DNA of 64,000 nt from Chionis minor. Its lineage: Eukaryota > Chordata > Aves > Charadriiformes > Chionididae. Positions 46,901 to 58,900 of this stretch are shown piece after piece (position 1 is the stretch's first letter; the number at the start of each line of letters is the position of its first letter). A program made the position numbers and the translations under genes. The stretch lies in the NCBI GenBank assembly GCA_013398295.1, contig VZSF01011264.1:124001-188000 (forward strand). The letters are read 5' to 3'. The notes under the pieces were generated by a model that saw nothing but the letters and a program-made list of their open reading frames with translations, did not search any database and was not told the origin of the DNA.

Positions 46901-49900
46901 TATAAAGATTTTTTTAAAAGGGGTAAAAAGTCATTTTCAAAAGCATTCTGAACAGCAAGCACCGTGTCAGCTTCCCTGGTTTTAGCCAGCATTAGTAGTT
47001 CCTGGAACTTAGAGTTAAAACTAAACAGATACATTCTTCAAAGCTAAAATTTTTAAATAATTATTCATACTGCCCAATGAGCACACTGATTATATTTTCT
47101 TCTTTTTTTTTTTTTNNNNNNNNNNNNNNNNNNNNNNNNNNNNNNNTTTTTTTTTTTAAACTCATGTGCAGTGTAAAACACAGATTTGGCAGTGTGATGT
47201 TTGTTAACCCCACGTCACATGCATAAAATTCCTGTGGTTTCAGTTGATGGAGACACAGTCTCTAAGTGGTTGACAGAGCAGTGAGAGCGCTCTGGTTAGT
47301 ATTACAGGGTTTTTTAGGAGCAGCACAAAAAGACTTAGGTGCCTCTTAACTAAAACAGTTACAAATTCCTTATTTGGGCAGAAAAGTCGACCAAAGGGAG
47401 CTGATATTTTCCACCTACCCCTGGCGATGCTCGGAAAAGCGCGCACGCTGCTCTGGGCTTAGGAAGGCTGGGCTCCGCTGCCGGCATCGCCGCCGCTTTG
47501 CTGAGGATGCCTTCTGCTTGCGCTCCAAAAGCAGGGAGGGGATGCCAGGCTCCCAGTGCAGGAGCACAAGCACTAAAATGCCAGTTTTACCAAGTTCATG
47601 ACCAGGTGGCTCATCGCAGGCAGCCCGCCCGGCCCGATCCCGCACATCCAGCTCTATTCTGAGCCGATTAAAGTGGCCTCTGTTCTTTCCAACTCCAAAA
47701 CTTCTGGAGCTGTAGCTTCCAGACACGTAAAGCACCTTTTATGAAGTGGGCTTCTATTTCTGGGATACAGGATCAGGCACTGTATTGCTAACGTAGTCTG
47801 TATTGTTGTATTTAAACAAAACTAAAGTATTAACATCTAAAAATCGGCTGCCGCTCAGTATGTTTTACAGTATTTCGTAATACGCGTTTCTTCGTTGACA
47901 ATAGGTCCTCATGCTGTCTGCTGCTATGGTAGGTCTGGGCTTCAGAGGAGAAGTTCAGATCCAGAATCTGACCACAACTGACTTCTCCATTTCCATACGC
48001 AGGGGACAAGGGGCAACCCCTTCTAAAAGCTTTGGTTCCTTGTTCTTCCAGAAATGGTGGCAAATTTGGTGGATTCTGAATTGCCAGTACTGAAAAGTGC
48101 CCAGAGCTATCCGTATGTTTGTCTTCGGTGCAAAATTCACCGTTACATTTATATATATATTTCTAAAGCCCCATTTTTGCCTTGCTGAGAGTAGAATTTC
48201 AGGAAAGGCACTTCCGCGCTTGGGAGGGATGCTCTGCCACGCGGATTCAAAGCAAAGAGGTTACACGTGTTCCTTTTTCTTCCCTCCAGTCTGTCGTATA
48301 TTGCCACGGAGGGCGAATTGGGTTTTTCCAAGGAGATATTCGTCTCTTATCTGACGACATGAAAGCTTTGCGTCCCACCATCTTCCCCGTCGTGCCGCGG
48401 CTGTTAAACAGGATGTACGATAAGGTGAGTTAAACTTTGTTCTTTGTGATGTAATAAAGTTTCTCTCCCTTTAGTGGTTATCTGAAAGGATTCCTTTAGC
48501 CGTGGAGATTTCCTGAGCAGGTTGTACTGTTTGTGCCTTACTGCAGACCCAATCTCACCCTGTGCAACTGATAGAGCTGCTCCAATCTGTAAATCTCTGT
48601 TACGTAGCTTTACACAGCCTGCAGGCATGGCTGTTAATATGAAATCCCTCTTACCTCTTCTCACTGAGCTTAACTAGTGACGTTTCCAGAGACGAGGGAT
48701 CTTCTCATCACAGACACACCAGTCCAACCTGGATGCACTAGGACTTTTTGTGCCCTTCGGCCAGTTTTGGAACTTGAATCTCTCTTTCTGCTGGCAAACG
48801 ACAGCTGAAAATCGGGAACTGCAAATAAACTATGAGGATTTAGGTCGTGTAAATGCGAGGTTGGCTTTTGGATCTAGAAATCTTTAAAACTAAGAGATGG
48901 TCTGGAAAGGTATTTAAGGCAGGCATGTCTGGTCATCGTGGTAAATCTGTTTGACCAGCTGGGAATATTTATTCCTCGGGAGACTTATCCTCTAAAGATG
49001 AGCTTAAGCACAAGCTACTGATTTAATTTTTCCCCAAGGTCAGGACTGTTGGCTCAGGGGTTGTGGTGCCTCCTGAGAGGGATGGGCACTGGGGGCTTCC
49101 CGTTTGCAGAGGTGTAGTTCGTGCTGGTGTCTGATTATGCTCAGGTAACACAGCCCCATCACCTCGTCGCCCAGTGCCCGTACCCGCTCCGGCTGCCAAG
49201 TATTCAAGCTGCTCATTTCCAGTTGCTCAGATTTTGTTGTTTCACTAAATCCTACTGTAGAAATCCTATAGAAAGAGCAGTCACGTAAATCTAGTCAAAG
49301 CCTACCCCATCATCCTCTCTCCTGTTCCCCTTAAAGAGGATGTAGAATAGCGAATAGAGTGAAACAAACCACTCCTTGTTTTTAATCCAATAAAAAAGCC
49401 ATAGTGTGGTCTTATTTAACTGTACTGCTCATGTAACTATACCCCCCTGGCCCCGGCAGAGCCGTATAGCTGTAACTGTAAGCAGAGCTGGTGATGTTTC
49501 CTCTCTCCCCGCGCTCCCGCAGATCTTCAGCCAGGCAGACACGTCCCTCAAGCGCTGGGTGCTGGAATTTGCTGCAAAACGGAAAAAGGCTGAAGTTCGA
49601 AACGGGATCATTAGAAACGACAGCTTGTGGGATAAACTTTTCTTTAATAAAATACAGGTAAGGGATTTGAGAAGTGAGTCTAAACTGAAAGGACTGTCAT
49701 TTCTCCTAGCAACGACCCATCTTCCTTAAAGTCATAGTTCTCCGCTTGCCTGCTGAGGAACCGTGGGCAATTGCTACGCACTAGCGAGTGGCAGACTGAA
49801 AAATTGACCAGAAAAAGGAAACGGAACGCAGTTTGTTCCTCCACTACCTTTTGCATTAACTTTTGCCGTATTTATTTTTATTTATGTATTCATTTTGTAA

Positions 49901-52900
49901 GCATTGTGCATAAAATGCTGAAGTTTCACTTCCGTTAGGGATAGTTTTCCAGAGGGGAAGGGAGAAGCACAAGGCAGACCAAGACGGCTTTTGCCGCGTC
50001 CCCCCTTCAGCATCCCCAGGAAATCACCTATTTGCAGAAGAGCACCAGTTTTTTGTGGCGCTCGGAGACAAGCTGTGCCCCTGCACAGGCACCAGGAGGG
50101 ACGTGATGTGGTGCAGAGGCGCTTGCCCTCTGCCGGGCAAAGTTGCCCAGAAGCGGGCCCGTAGCCTCCTCCCCAGCACGAGGGCTGCTGCCACCACCAT
50201 CGTTACTTGGGCATTCAGCCTTGCAGGGACTGGACATCCACCACAGGCTCTGCCCGTGACCCACGGGTAAATCTTAGAATGATTTGGGATGAAAGGGACC
50301 TTAAAGATCACCCAGTGCCACCCCCTGCCCTGGGCAGGGACACCTCCCACCACACCAGGCTGCTCCAAGCCCCGTCCAACCTGGCCTTGAACCTCCAGGG
50401 ATGGGGCAGCCAGAGCTGCTCTGGGCAACCCCGGCCAGGGGCTCACCACCCGCACAGGGAACAATTTCTGCCCAATATCCCATTGAAATCTCCCCTCTTC
50501 CAGTTTAAAACTGTTCCCCCTCATCCTGAGGCTCCACTCCCTGATCCCGAGTCCCTCCCCAGCTTTCCTGGAGCCCCTTTCAGACCCTGGCAGGGGCTGG
50601 AAGGTCTCCCCGGAGCCTTCTCTTCTCCCGGCTGAACCCCCCCAGCTCTCCCAGTATCCCCCCAGCAGAGGTGAAATGGTTTCTCCCCACTCACCCCCAG
50701 CAACAGGCAGGGGAGAGGGTTGTGCAAACCCATGCCTCTCTCTTCCCACTGGTGACGGAATTTGGGACAGTGGTCAGGAACAGAGGAGTATGATCAAAGA
50801 GACGTCACTGCAAAGTTTTCTGCAAATTCTCTAGAGATACCATTGGCTTTGGGGTTGGGTTGCAATTGGGCATATTCAAAACTGCTTTTTTTCCCTAGGA
50901 AAACATGAATAAGGGCGTAGAGAAAAATGCATGTTAAGCAAGTGGGGCAAGAAATCAGAATACCCTGCTGTTTGTCACACACCTCCTCAGTTAAAGGGAT
51001 TAAATTGGCTTTAAACCAGGTTTTTTGGGGTCCGTACTACTCCAGGAGGCTCTGATTACTTCGGGGTTTGGTGGTTTTTTTTTTTTTTTTTTTTTTAATT
51101 GGATAACTTCTCTGGAGACATGCCACTTTATTTTTAACTAGAGAAACTGACTGTCCTTTTTGTCTGCGGATTAGTTGTCCTCAGCATGCAGAGCTCGCCG
51201 AGTTCACACGGCGCTGCCGGGAGCGCAGACAGGAGGCGAGCCAGGCTGCATATTGATGCAGGATCTGGCGAGACCCCCAGGCTCAATGAGGAGTTGTTTT
51301 CTTTTGTGCTGGGTTTTCTTTTCACTTGTAGAATAAGAAAAAGGAAATGAAGGGAGGAGGGGGGAAGAAAGAAGTAAAGTGCAACACAGGAATTGATGTA
51401 ATGCCCTCCACAAATATTTGAAGGTCATCTGGCTTAAAAAAGGGACGGCTTTATTTTAGAAGGCTTGGGAGCCAATTCGCTAAAACCAGCGAGGTGTAAA
51501 TAAGCGAAGAGAACTGGGAAGGGGAAGAGTCTGGTTTTTACCCAACGGTTCCGCAGAGCCGCTGTGGTTCCTGCAGGCCAAAGCTGGCTCCCCCAGGTCA
51601 GCACCCTGACACCGAGCAGCTCGTCCTGCCCAGCCTGGCACGGCATTTCCCCCCTGCGTCGGATGGTTTTTGCCTTTGGGCACTAATTCCACCTGCGAGG
51701 GACACAGTTATCGCTTTTAAGATTTAGCTGGCTATTGATTCCTGCGGAAAGATGCGGGGCCAGTCTGTATTTCTGCACCTATTCTACAGAGAGCGTTTGG
51801 TGCGAGTTCTGCGTCGGCAACGGGCCGGGGCGCTGCTGGTTTTGCCATCAGGAGTGAGTGATTTGTGGTGCTTTCTTTTGTTTTCTCCTGCCTTCACCCA
51901 GGCGAGTCTCGGCGGGTGCGTTCGCATGATAGTGACGGGCGCTGCCCCTGCGTCTCCCACCGTCCTGGGCTTCCTCCGCGCCGCCCTCGGATGCCAGGTG
52001 GGCTCGCGCGGATGTAGGAGGTGCTCCATGCTCCGTTATTGTCCGCTGGGGAACGCGCTGCAGTTAAGCCAGGGGACGGGCTAGGACCTCGGGACTGCAT
52101 TTTGGCCGGCGAATGGCTCCAACAGCAGCAGCGGGGCTGGTGTCCCCGGAGCTCTGCTCCCGTGGCCCTGGGGCTGGACTGGAAGCCACCAGTGGCCCTG
52201 GGAAGGGAGCAGCAGTCAAGAGCCGCCTGCGCTGCCGCAGCTGCCGAAAAGAAGCATAGACTCATCCCACCTGTCTCTCAGCACTTAATTAAGTATGTGC
52301 AATTAAATGTGCTTGTGCATGTCCTAGGAACTTCATTACACAAGTCCTATCCAATATCTAAATAGAGAAAGATAGTCTTCAGACGGCAATTTAACCCACT
52401 TGAGATATCCACTGTGTTATTTCTCTTTCACTAGGAAGCTCAGGGCAACTAAAAGGCTTCATTCAAGAGCCTAAAATTAATCAAAAAAAAAAAAGAGGTG
52501 TATTTTCAAAGTGTCCCACAAAAATACCTTTTTTCCCCCAACTAATTAATTCCTCTTGTAGAGTAACACACATCCTGACTCAAAAGCTAAGTGCTGAACT
52601 TGTCTTCTTACTATTTTCAGCTCTACAGAGCCGTGGTGATTCATAGGAATGTAAAGGAAATTTTGGATAGAGTGAGAGCCAGGGAAGGTGTCCCTGCGTT
52701 TAGTGTGCGCCCCCGCATCACAGCTGGCAGGATTAGCTCACCAAACTGTGCAGCACAAGGCAATTCTTAGAGTTTTATTCTGTAATAGTGAAATCATCTA
52801 TGCTGTTTTAAAGATACCCGTTTCTTTGTCAGGTTTATGAAGGCTATGGCCAAACAGAATGCACGGCTGGATGCACCTTTACGACCCCAGGTGACTGGAC

Positions 52901-55900
52901 ATCAGGTAATAATTTTCTTCCACCATTTCCAGAAAGAAAAGAAATGCACATTTCTCTTGAAAACTGCGGACTGTAACATCAAAGGGTGTTATGCAGCATT
53001 CCCCACCATGTGACTAATCTTCAGCGAACGTAATGTTCTTGAAAGTGTCACTGGTCCAGAATAAATACGCGGGGATCAGCTGTTGGGCATGTTTGCCTGG
53101 GGAGATTTGGAATTGTCCCTTGAGCTGTTATTTGCGATACTCCCATCTCTGCACAGCCGGCCCTGAGAGTCCTCTCTAGAGCACTGGAGCTGAATTTAAA
53201 AGCACGTTTGTTATAATGAAAGGCTGGAACAAAGAAAAGACTAATACGTTCATGTACTTAGTGAGCAAACCCAGGCTTCGAATACAGATCCACCACTACT
53301 CAATACTTTATATATTTCAGGCTTTCAAAACCTTTCAATCTTGACAAAATCAGATAAAAATTAGCCCTAAACAAGATTCAGATAATGCATATAAGTACTG
53401 TGGCTTAATTTCTTCTTGATATAATTCATCAGTATTTACAAAAATGTTTTGAAATGGATATCATACTCATTCAAATGAATGCTAGTAGGAAAACCAGACA
53501 TTGATGGGTCTGGCCAGTTCACAGAATTATAGAATCGTCTAGGTTGGAAGGAACTTTTAAGATCGCGGAGGCCAACGATTAAACATTTCCTTCTTTCCAG
53601 CCCAGAATTTCCATGGCTGGAGAAGAGCGCATGCTTTCTTCTCCCAGCACAAGCGGCCATCTGTTTGGTTTTCTTCAAACCAAAACCAGTTCCTTGCAGA
53701 TCCCGGTGTGTCCTGGGGCTCACTGCCCTGGGCAGCACTGGGCAAAACACCGCTCGCGCGCCAGCGCCGCATCCTTGTCCTCAGCGTGCTTCCAGCTGGC
53801 TCCTTGGAAAACGAGATCTTGGCCCGCCCGGGCGCACGAAGGGCTGTGACACAGAGTTGGGACTCCTCTCCTTCCAGCCCGTCTTTCCTAGCGGCTCTTT
53901 CAGGGGGAAATAGGCGTGTTTTGCACAGCGTAGTGCTCCAGCACCGCGCGTCGGCCACGGCAGGCGTTGCCTTCGCTTCGTCTTTGGGGGAACGTAGGGG
54001 TGGGGGGAAGGTGCCTGGCTTAATGTCCCGGCAGTTGGGATTCCCAGGTGATGACCCCAGCGAGAGCCCAGAGCTTTGTGTGCTTTTATAACGAGTGAAA
54101 CTTTAAAAAGGGTGTACTCTCTCACAGGAAAGGGAGACATCGTCTCTATTTCGATGTGTTTGAAAATGGGGTTTATAGCCAAATTGGAGGTTCGGGTATT
54201 TAGTCTCAATAGTGCAAAACCTTAAATGAGGAAATGATTTCTGCACCCAGACACAGCTCCTGCAAGAACATCCAGTGTATCTACAGCTCTGCAAGCAACT
54301 AATCATAAAATGCTAAGTATTGTTTATAGGAGAGATGACAAGTGACTTGATAACTTTGATTTCCAGGTCATGTAGGAGCCCCTTTGCCCTGTAACTTAAT
54401 CAGATTGAAGGATGTGGAAGAGCTGAATTATTTTGCTTCCAAAGGAGAAGGAGAGGTAGCAAATCACATTTTTATATGAAATTCTCACTAGTTAACACTG
54501 TATTAAGTAGTTCTGTAGTTATAGAAGCATTTTACCTTTGTGAGGTGCATGGTTGCAGATGTGTTACGTTTCACAATCAGGAAAGGAAAACGTCAATGCA
54601 GCAACAGAGCAGCAAAGCACTAATTAAAAAGGGGCTGCGGCAGTACTTCCAGCCAATGCCAGGCCTGATTACTTTAAAAGCTAAGACTGAATTAATTAGT
54701 CCCGCTAAGAAGAGCTGAATTGCTGTGATTTCTACATTGCTGATATTTGTATCGCACAGAAATGAAACTTATTGAAATAACGTTTTTTTAACTGCAAGCC
54801 GAGTGCAAGCCAACTTCAAACAAATCAGTTTTGCAATCCCTAATTCATACTTCCATTAGTTTGGAAAAAATCCATTGGTAATTTTATAACAGAGTATATT
54901 TTAGTGTCACAGAGCACAGTCATTAAGTCAAGCTTTAAAATATTTCAATTTTAGTGAATTATTATTTAGCTCGTTAGTAGCTGCAGCAGAATAGTAAAAT
55001 AATTTCTCAGCAACTCTGGCTGTTTTGCAGATCTGCGTGAAAGGACCCAATGTTTTCAAAGGTTATCTGAAAGATGAAGAGAAGACAACCGAAGCGCTGG
55101 ACCAGGAGGGCTGGCTTCACACTGGAGACATCGGGAAATGGTTACCTGTGCGTACCGATCAGATGCTTAGTTCTTATGCCAATCGTACTCTCCCACGTAA
55201 ATTTTCCAAGTACTGAACTTAACTTTCCAAGCAGATCAGTCTTTACCAAGGACTGAGTTTGTATTTTGCAGAATAAGCTCCATATGTCAGTGAAGCATTT
55301 TGTGGCAATTTAAAGGGCTCTGTTCAAGGCAGGCTGCTTACTGAGTCTCTATGGTTAAATGACTTCTCTGGGAACTCTCATTTCTCTCTCCTAACAGAAC
55401 GGGACTCTTAAAATTATTGATCGGAAAAAGCATATATTTAAACTTGCTCAGGGGGAATATATTGCACCGGAGAAGATAGAGAATATCTATATCCGCAGTG
55501 ACCCTGTTGCCCAGATCTACGTCCACGGAGACAGCCTGCAGGTAAAATCTGAGTTTTCAGAGAATCGTGCTTTATTCTTTGTAAGTAGAGGGCAGAGAGC
55601 TGGGCGTGAAGGAGGGGAAAGTGTGAGCAGATCACGCCCCGCTTCCACCCTGCTGTCTCCCTCCCGCTCCGGAGCCGGCTGCCCGGCGCGCAGGAGCTGA
55701 GCTGCTGGGGGAAGCCGATGCGGCCGGGAGGATGTCGTGGCCAAAAATCAAGCCTCGAAATTTGCTTCAGTCCCACGCTGTGGGTCTCTGACCCTCTCCT
55801 CGGCACGGTGCCTGCGGTGAGCCAGGTGAAGGCAAAGCCTCCGCTGCTCCCTGACCGCTGCCTATCCATTTTGACCAATCTTGCCCCGTTTGTTCACATA

Positions 55901-58900
55901 TTTATGCAAACGCATACAGCTTTTGAAAGCACTGCAACTCACCCCTCTGCATTCCTCGGCCACAAACATGAGGCTTCTCTTGGCATCGGAGTTTGCCTGA
56001 GACTCGCAGGGCTGTGAACTGCGTGTGTGTAAGTGATACTGGTTATCTTCTGCTCTGGCTTGTGCCCGTGGAAAAAAGTAATTAACTTAATTAATGCCCA
56101 AGCAGAACGCAAACCCAAGTGAAGGTGTTAAAATTGTTGGCAAATGCAGCAACAATCACAGAGAACCATTTTATCTGAGAAAAAGGCACAGGCACCAAAA
56201 TAGAGAATGGAATGGAATGGAATGGAATGGAATGGAATGGAATGGAATGGAATGGAATGGAATGGAATGGTAGGGGTTGGAAGGGACCTCTGGAGATGAT
56301 CCAGTCCAACCCCCCTGCCAGAGCAGGTCCACCTACAGCAGGTTGCACAGGATGGCGTCCGTATACTTTGCTGTGACGTGTTAGCAAATTATTGACATCG
56401 TTAAACAAGAAGTGCTGAACACGTAGCAAGTTCAAGCGGTTTATGTACTGACTTCGGTGTAGGGTCTTCGAAGTGGTTCAGCTTCAGCCTGCAACTCTCC
56501 TTCTCCTTCACCCACAGGCCTTTCTGGTGGGAATTGTGGTGCCTGATTCCGAAGTCATGCCAGGCTGGGCAAAGAAAAGAGGGTTTGATGGAACATACGC
56601 AGAACTCTGTAAAAATAAGGTTTGTCTTTCTATCTATCTGCAGGACAGACATTTTTCCACTGTAGTACAACCTAGGGTAGGTGTCTATTCTTAATGATCT
56701 TGGTGGCAAGAATTACTTCCTCACGGAAAATCAAGCGGGGTTGACCTGGATGCTGCCTGTGGACAGACCTCGGCAGACTCCTGAGGGGGCACACCAAGGG
56801 TCTGTCTTGCAGAGAACAGCAGTACGGCAGCAGGAGAGGTGGTGTTCGTTTAGGTGTCTCAATTAAGGACCCCCACCTCATTTACACGTGCTCAGTAATG
56901 CTGACCAGCTGAGCGGGATCACATCCATGAACGCTGACGCCACTGAGCCATCCCACTGGGGTCTGCGGGAAACGATCCTGCATCTAAGTCTAGCAGATGG
57001 TTGAAGGATTGCAAATTTAGGCATCTGTGTCATAGATGTTTGGAAATATAACCTTACTTTTCATACTGAGGAAACAGATAATATCACCGCACTTAAGTTT
57101 AATGTTTGTACAGTTCTTTAATAGAATATGTGCTAATTATGTATTAACTCTTAAGAAGTCACTTGAACTTTACTCAGAAATATGTTTTCTTGATGAACAA
57201 TGAAAGGTTGACTCTGATATTTCATGAGGAATTTCTGTATTTTAACCCAGGAACTGCAGCAAGCGATAATGGAAGACATGGTACGGTTAGGTAAGGAGAG
57301 TGGACTTCATTCCTTTGAGCAGGTAAAATGAAACAATTATTTACACATTATTCAGTGCGGGCAGACAGGCAATTTGGCCAATTGTACTGAATGGGGATTT
57401 GTCAGCATTTCTTCTGTTCCGTGTCCTTGTTGCAGCTGCAGACAACGTTTTTGGAGAGCGAGCTTTATTGCTGCAAGTTGTATTTTGTTCCTTTGAAAAA
57501 CATAATGCGCTGTGATCTGCCTTCCGCTCATGCTTGAAATTGGGATTAAATTTCATGAAAATTTTGGGTGCAGAGGTAAAAATCTAATCCAAGGACAGGG
57601 ATAATCTCTCCAGTCTGACAAGCAGGGCTCAAGATAAATATCTGTAGGACTCTGATGCTTCTGCCACTGAGAGCACTGTTAAGAAACTGGGTCACTAATT
57701 ACCATTCTTATAACTGACTTAAGAAACGCTGCTGGTTTATTTCTTTTCAGCCTGTGCACTAATTCTTTTCTGGTGCATGTGGAAATATGTCTGCAACAGA
57801 GCTACGAACACTTTAAAAGGAGAGATCTGAAATCAACCGTGGGTTACATAGCATTAAAAACACTGTAAAAAAAAATCCACCACATTTTAAAATGTCTAAA
57901 TGCTTCTGTCTGTTGAAATAATGAACATCTTAATCATTACATATAATTAGCAAGGCCCTTTTTGCTTTTGTGTATGCTGTTTCTGGGTGGCAATTCTGAC
58001 GAGTAATTCACCATGTCTAAGTGCAGCAGAAGCACCGTTAAACATCAACGTGTTATTCTTCATTTCTTAGTTACATATGCAAATGAAATGACAGTAAAAA
58101 GAAACCAATTTAAAAATGAAATTCAATATAAAGCACAGTTTGCAATACACATGATAGTCTGGGGTGGTAAGTCTGGTTTGCTCCAGCCATTGTGTTCGTG
58201 GTATGAAATATCCTCAAGTAATCTAGTCTACCAGCAGTTTGCAATTAATAAACTGTAAAGGAGTGAGGAAAGGCTTGGCATCCTTCTAAAAGTTAAGAAG
58301 AAACGTTTTGCATTTCAAAACTAAAGGGCTTCAAAATTGACATCTCTGTTGCAATACGTAATCCTAAAACCGAACTTTGAGCCAGATATTACAGCTAAAG
58401 CTCTTGTGGGATGGGAGCCCCTTTACGTGGACGAGCCACTTGTTATCAATTCCGTCCTTGTCCGCAGCGCGCGCGGCCGGAGTGTGGACCTTGGGCTCGG
58501 GAATGACAACTCTGGCTTCTGTAACCACCAGCTTCCAGGGGGCAGGCTCTGAAAGCCAGTGTGGCGAGGGAAGCATTAACAGCACAAACACTGATTTTTG
58601 GGAAGGACGTCACTAGGGCAGGAACTGGACCACAATGCTTACATGAGGAAAAACGAATCGCGTATCTGATGGGAACTGAAAAATTCTCAGGCCGTATTCC
58701 TGCAAAGCCCAGTCAAACAAAATGCAAACCAGCCTGGTTTGGGGGATCGCGAAAGCGGCAGATGGCTGGGGAATTTTGTCTTAACTGGGTGGACCGTGAC
58801 CAGCCACGCAGCAGTTTTCTGCTTTCTCCCGCACCAGCACTCCCATAAATGCCCTGGAAGGAAAAGCCGGCTCCCATCTGCGCTGCCAGGCTCCCTGCTG

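Larger units (their letters stand above)
45789..48289 (+). other. ACSL6: ACSL6 intron 11
   Basis: It lies between exon 11b and exon 12. It holds the A25 tract and a 31-N gap inside a T-run (47116-47146). The rest is unique-looking with no recognised gene. Confidence 0.75.
48425..51901 (+). other. ACSL6: ACSL6 introns 12 and 13
   Basis: Intron 12 (1098 nt) has no recognised feature. Intron 13 (2244 nt) holds a CR1 at 50272-50680 and a T22 run at 51075-51096. Exon 13 lies between them at 49523-49657. Confidence 0.75.
51998..54366 (+). other. ACSL6: ACSL6 introns 14 and 15
   Basis: Intron 14 (835 nt) and intron 15 (1461 nt) flank exon 15. The only recognised repeat is a short CR1 tail at 53521-53582. 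Confidence 0.75.
55542..56517 (+). other. ACSL6: ACSL6 intron 18
   Basis: It is 976 nt and contains the CR1 fragment with an expanded pentamer tail (56205-56355). The rest is unique-looking. Confidence 0.75.

Noticed and set aside
50024..50749. 241-codon - strand frame
   Set aside because: Its recognisable middle part is CR1 reverse-transcriptase remnant; the ends are unrelated sequence. It is annotated as a mobile element fragment.
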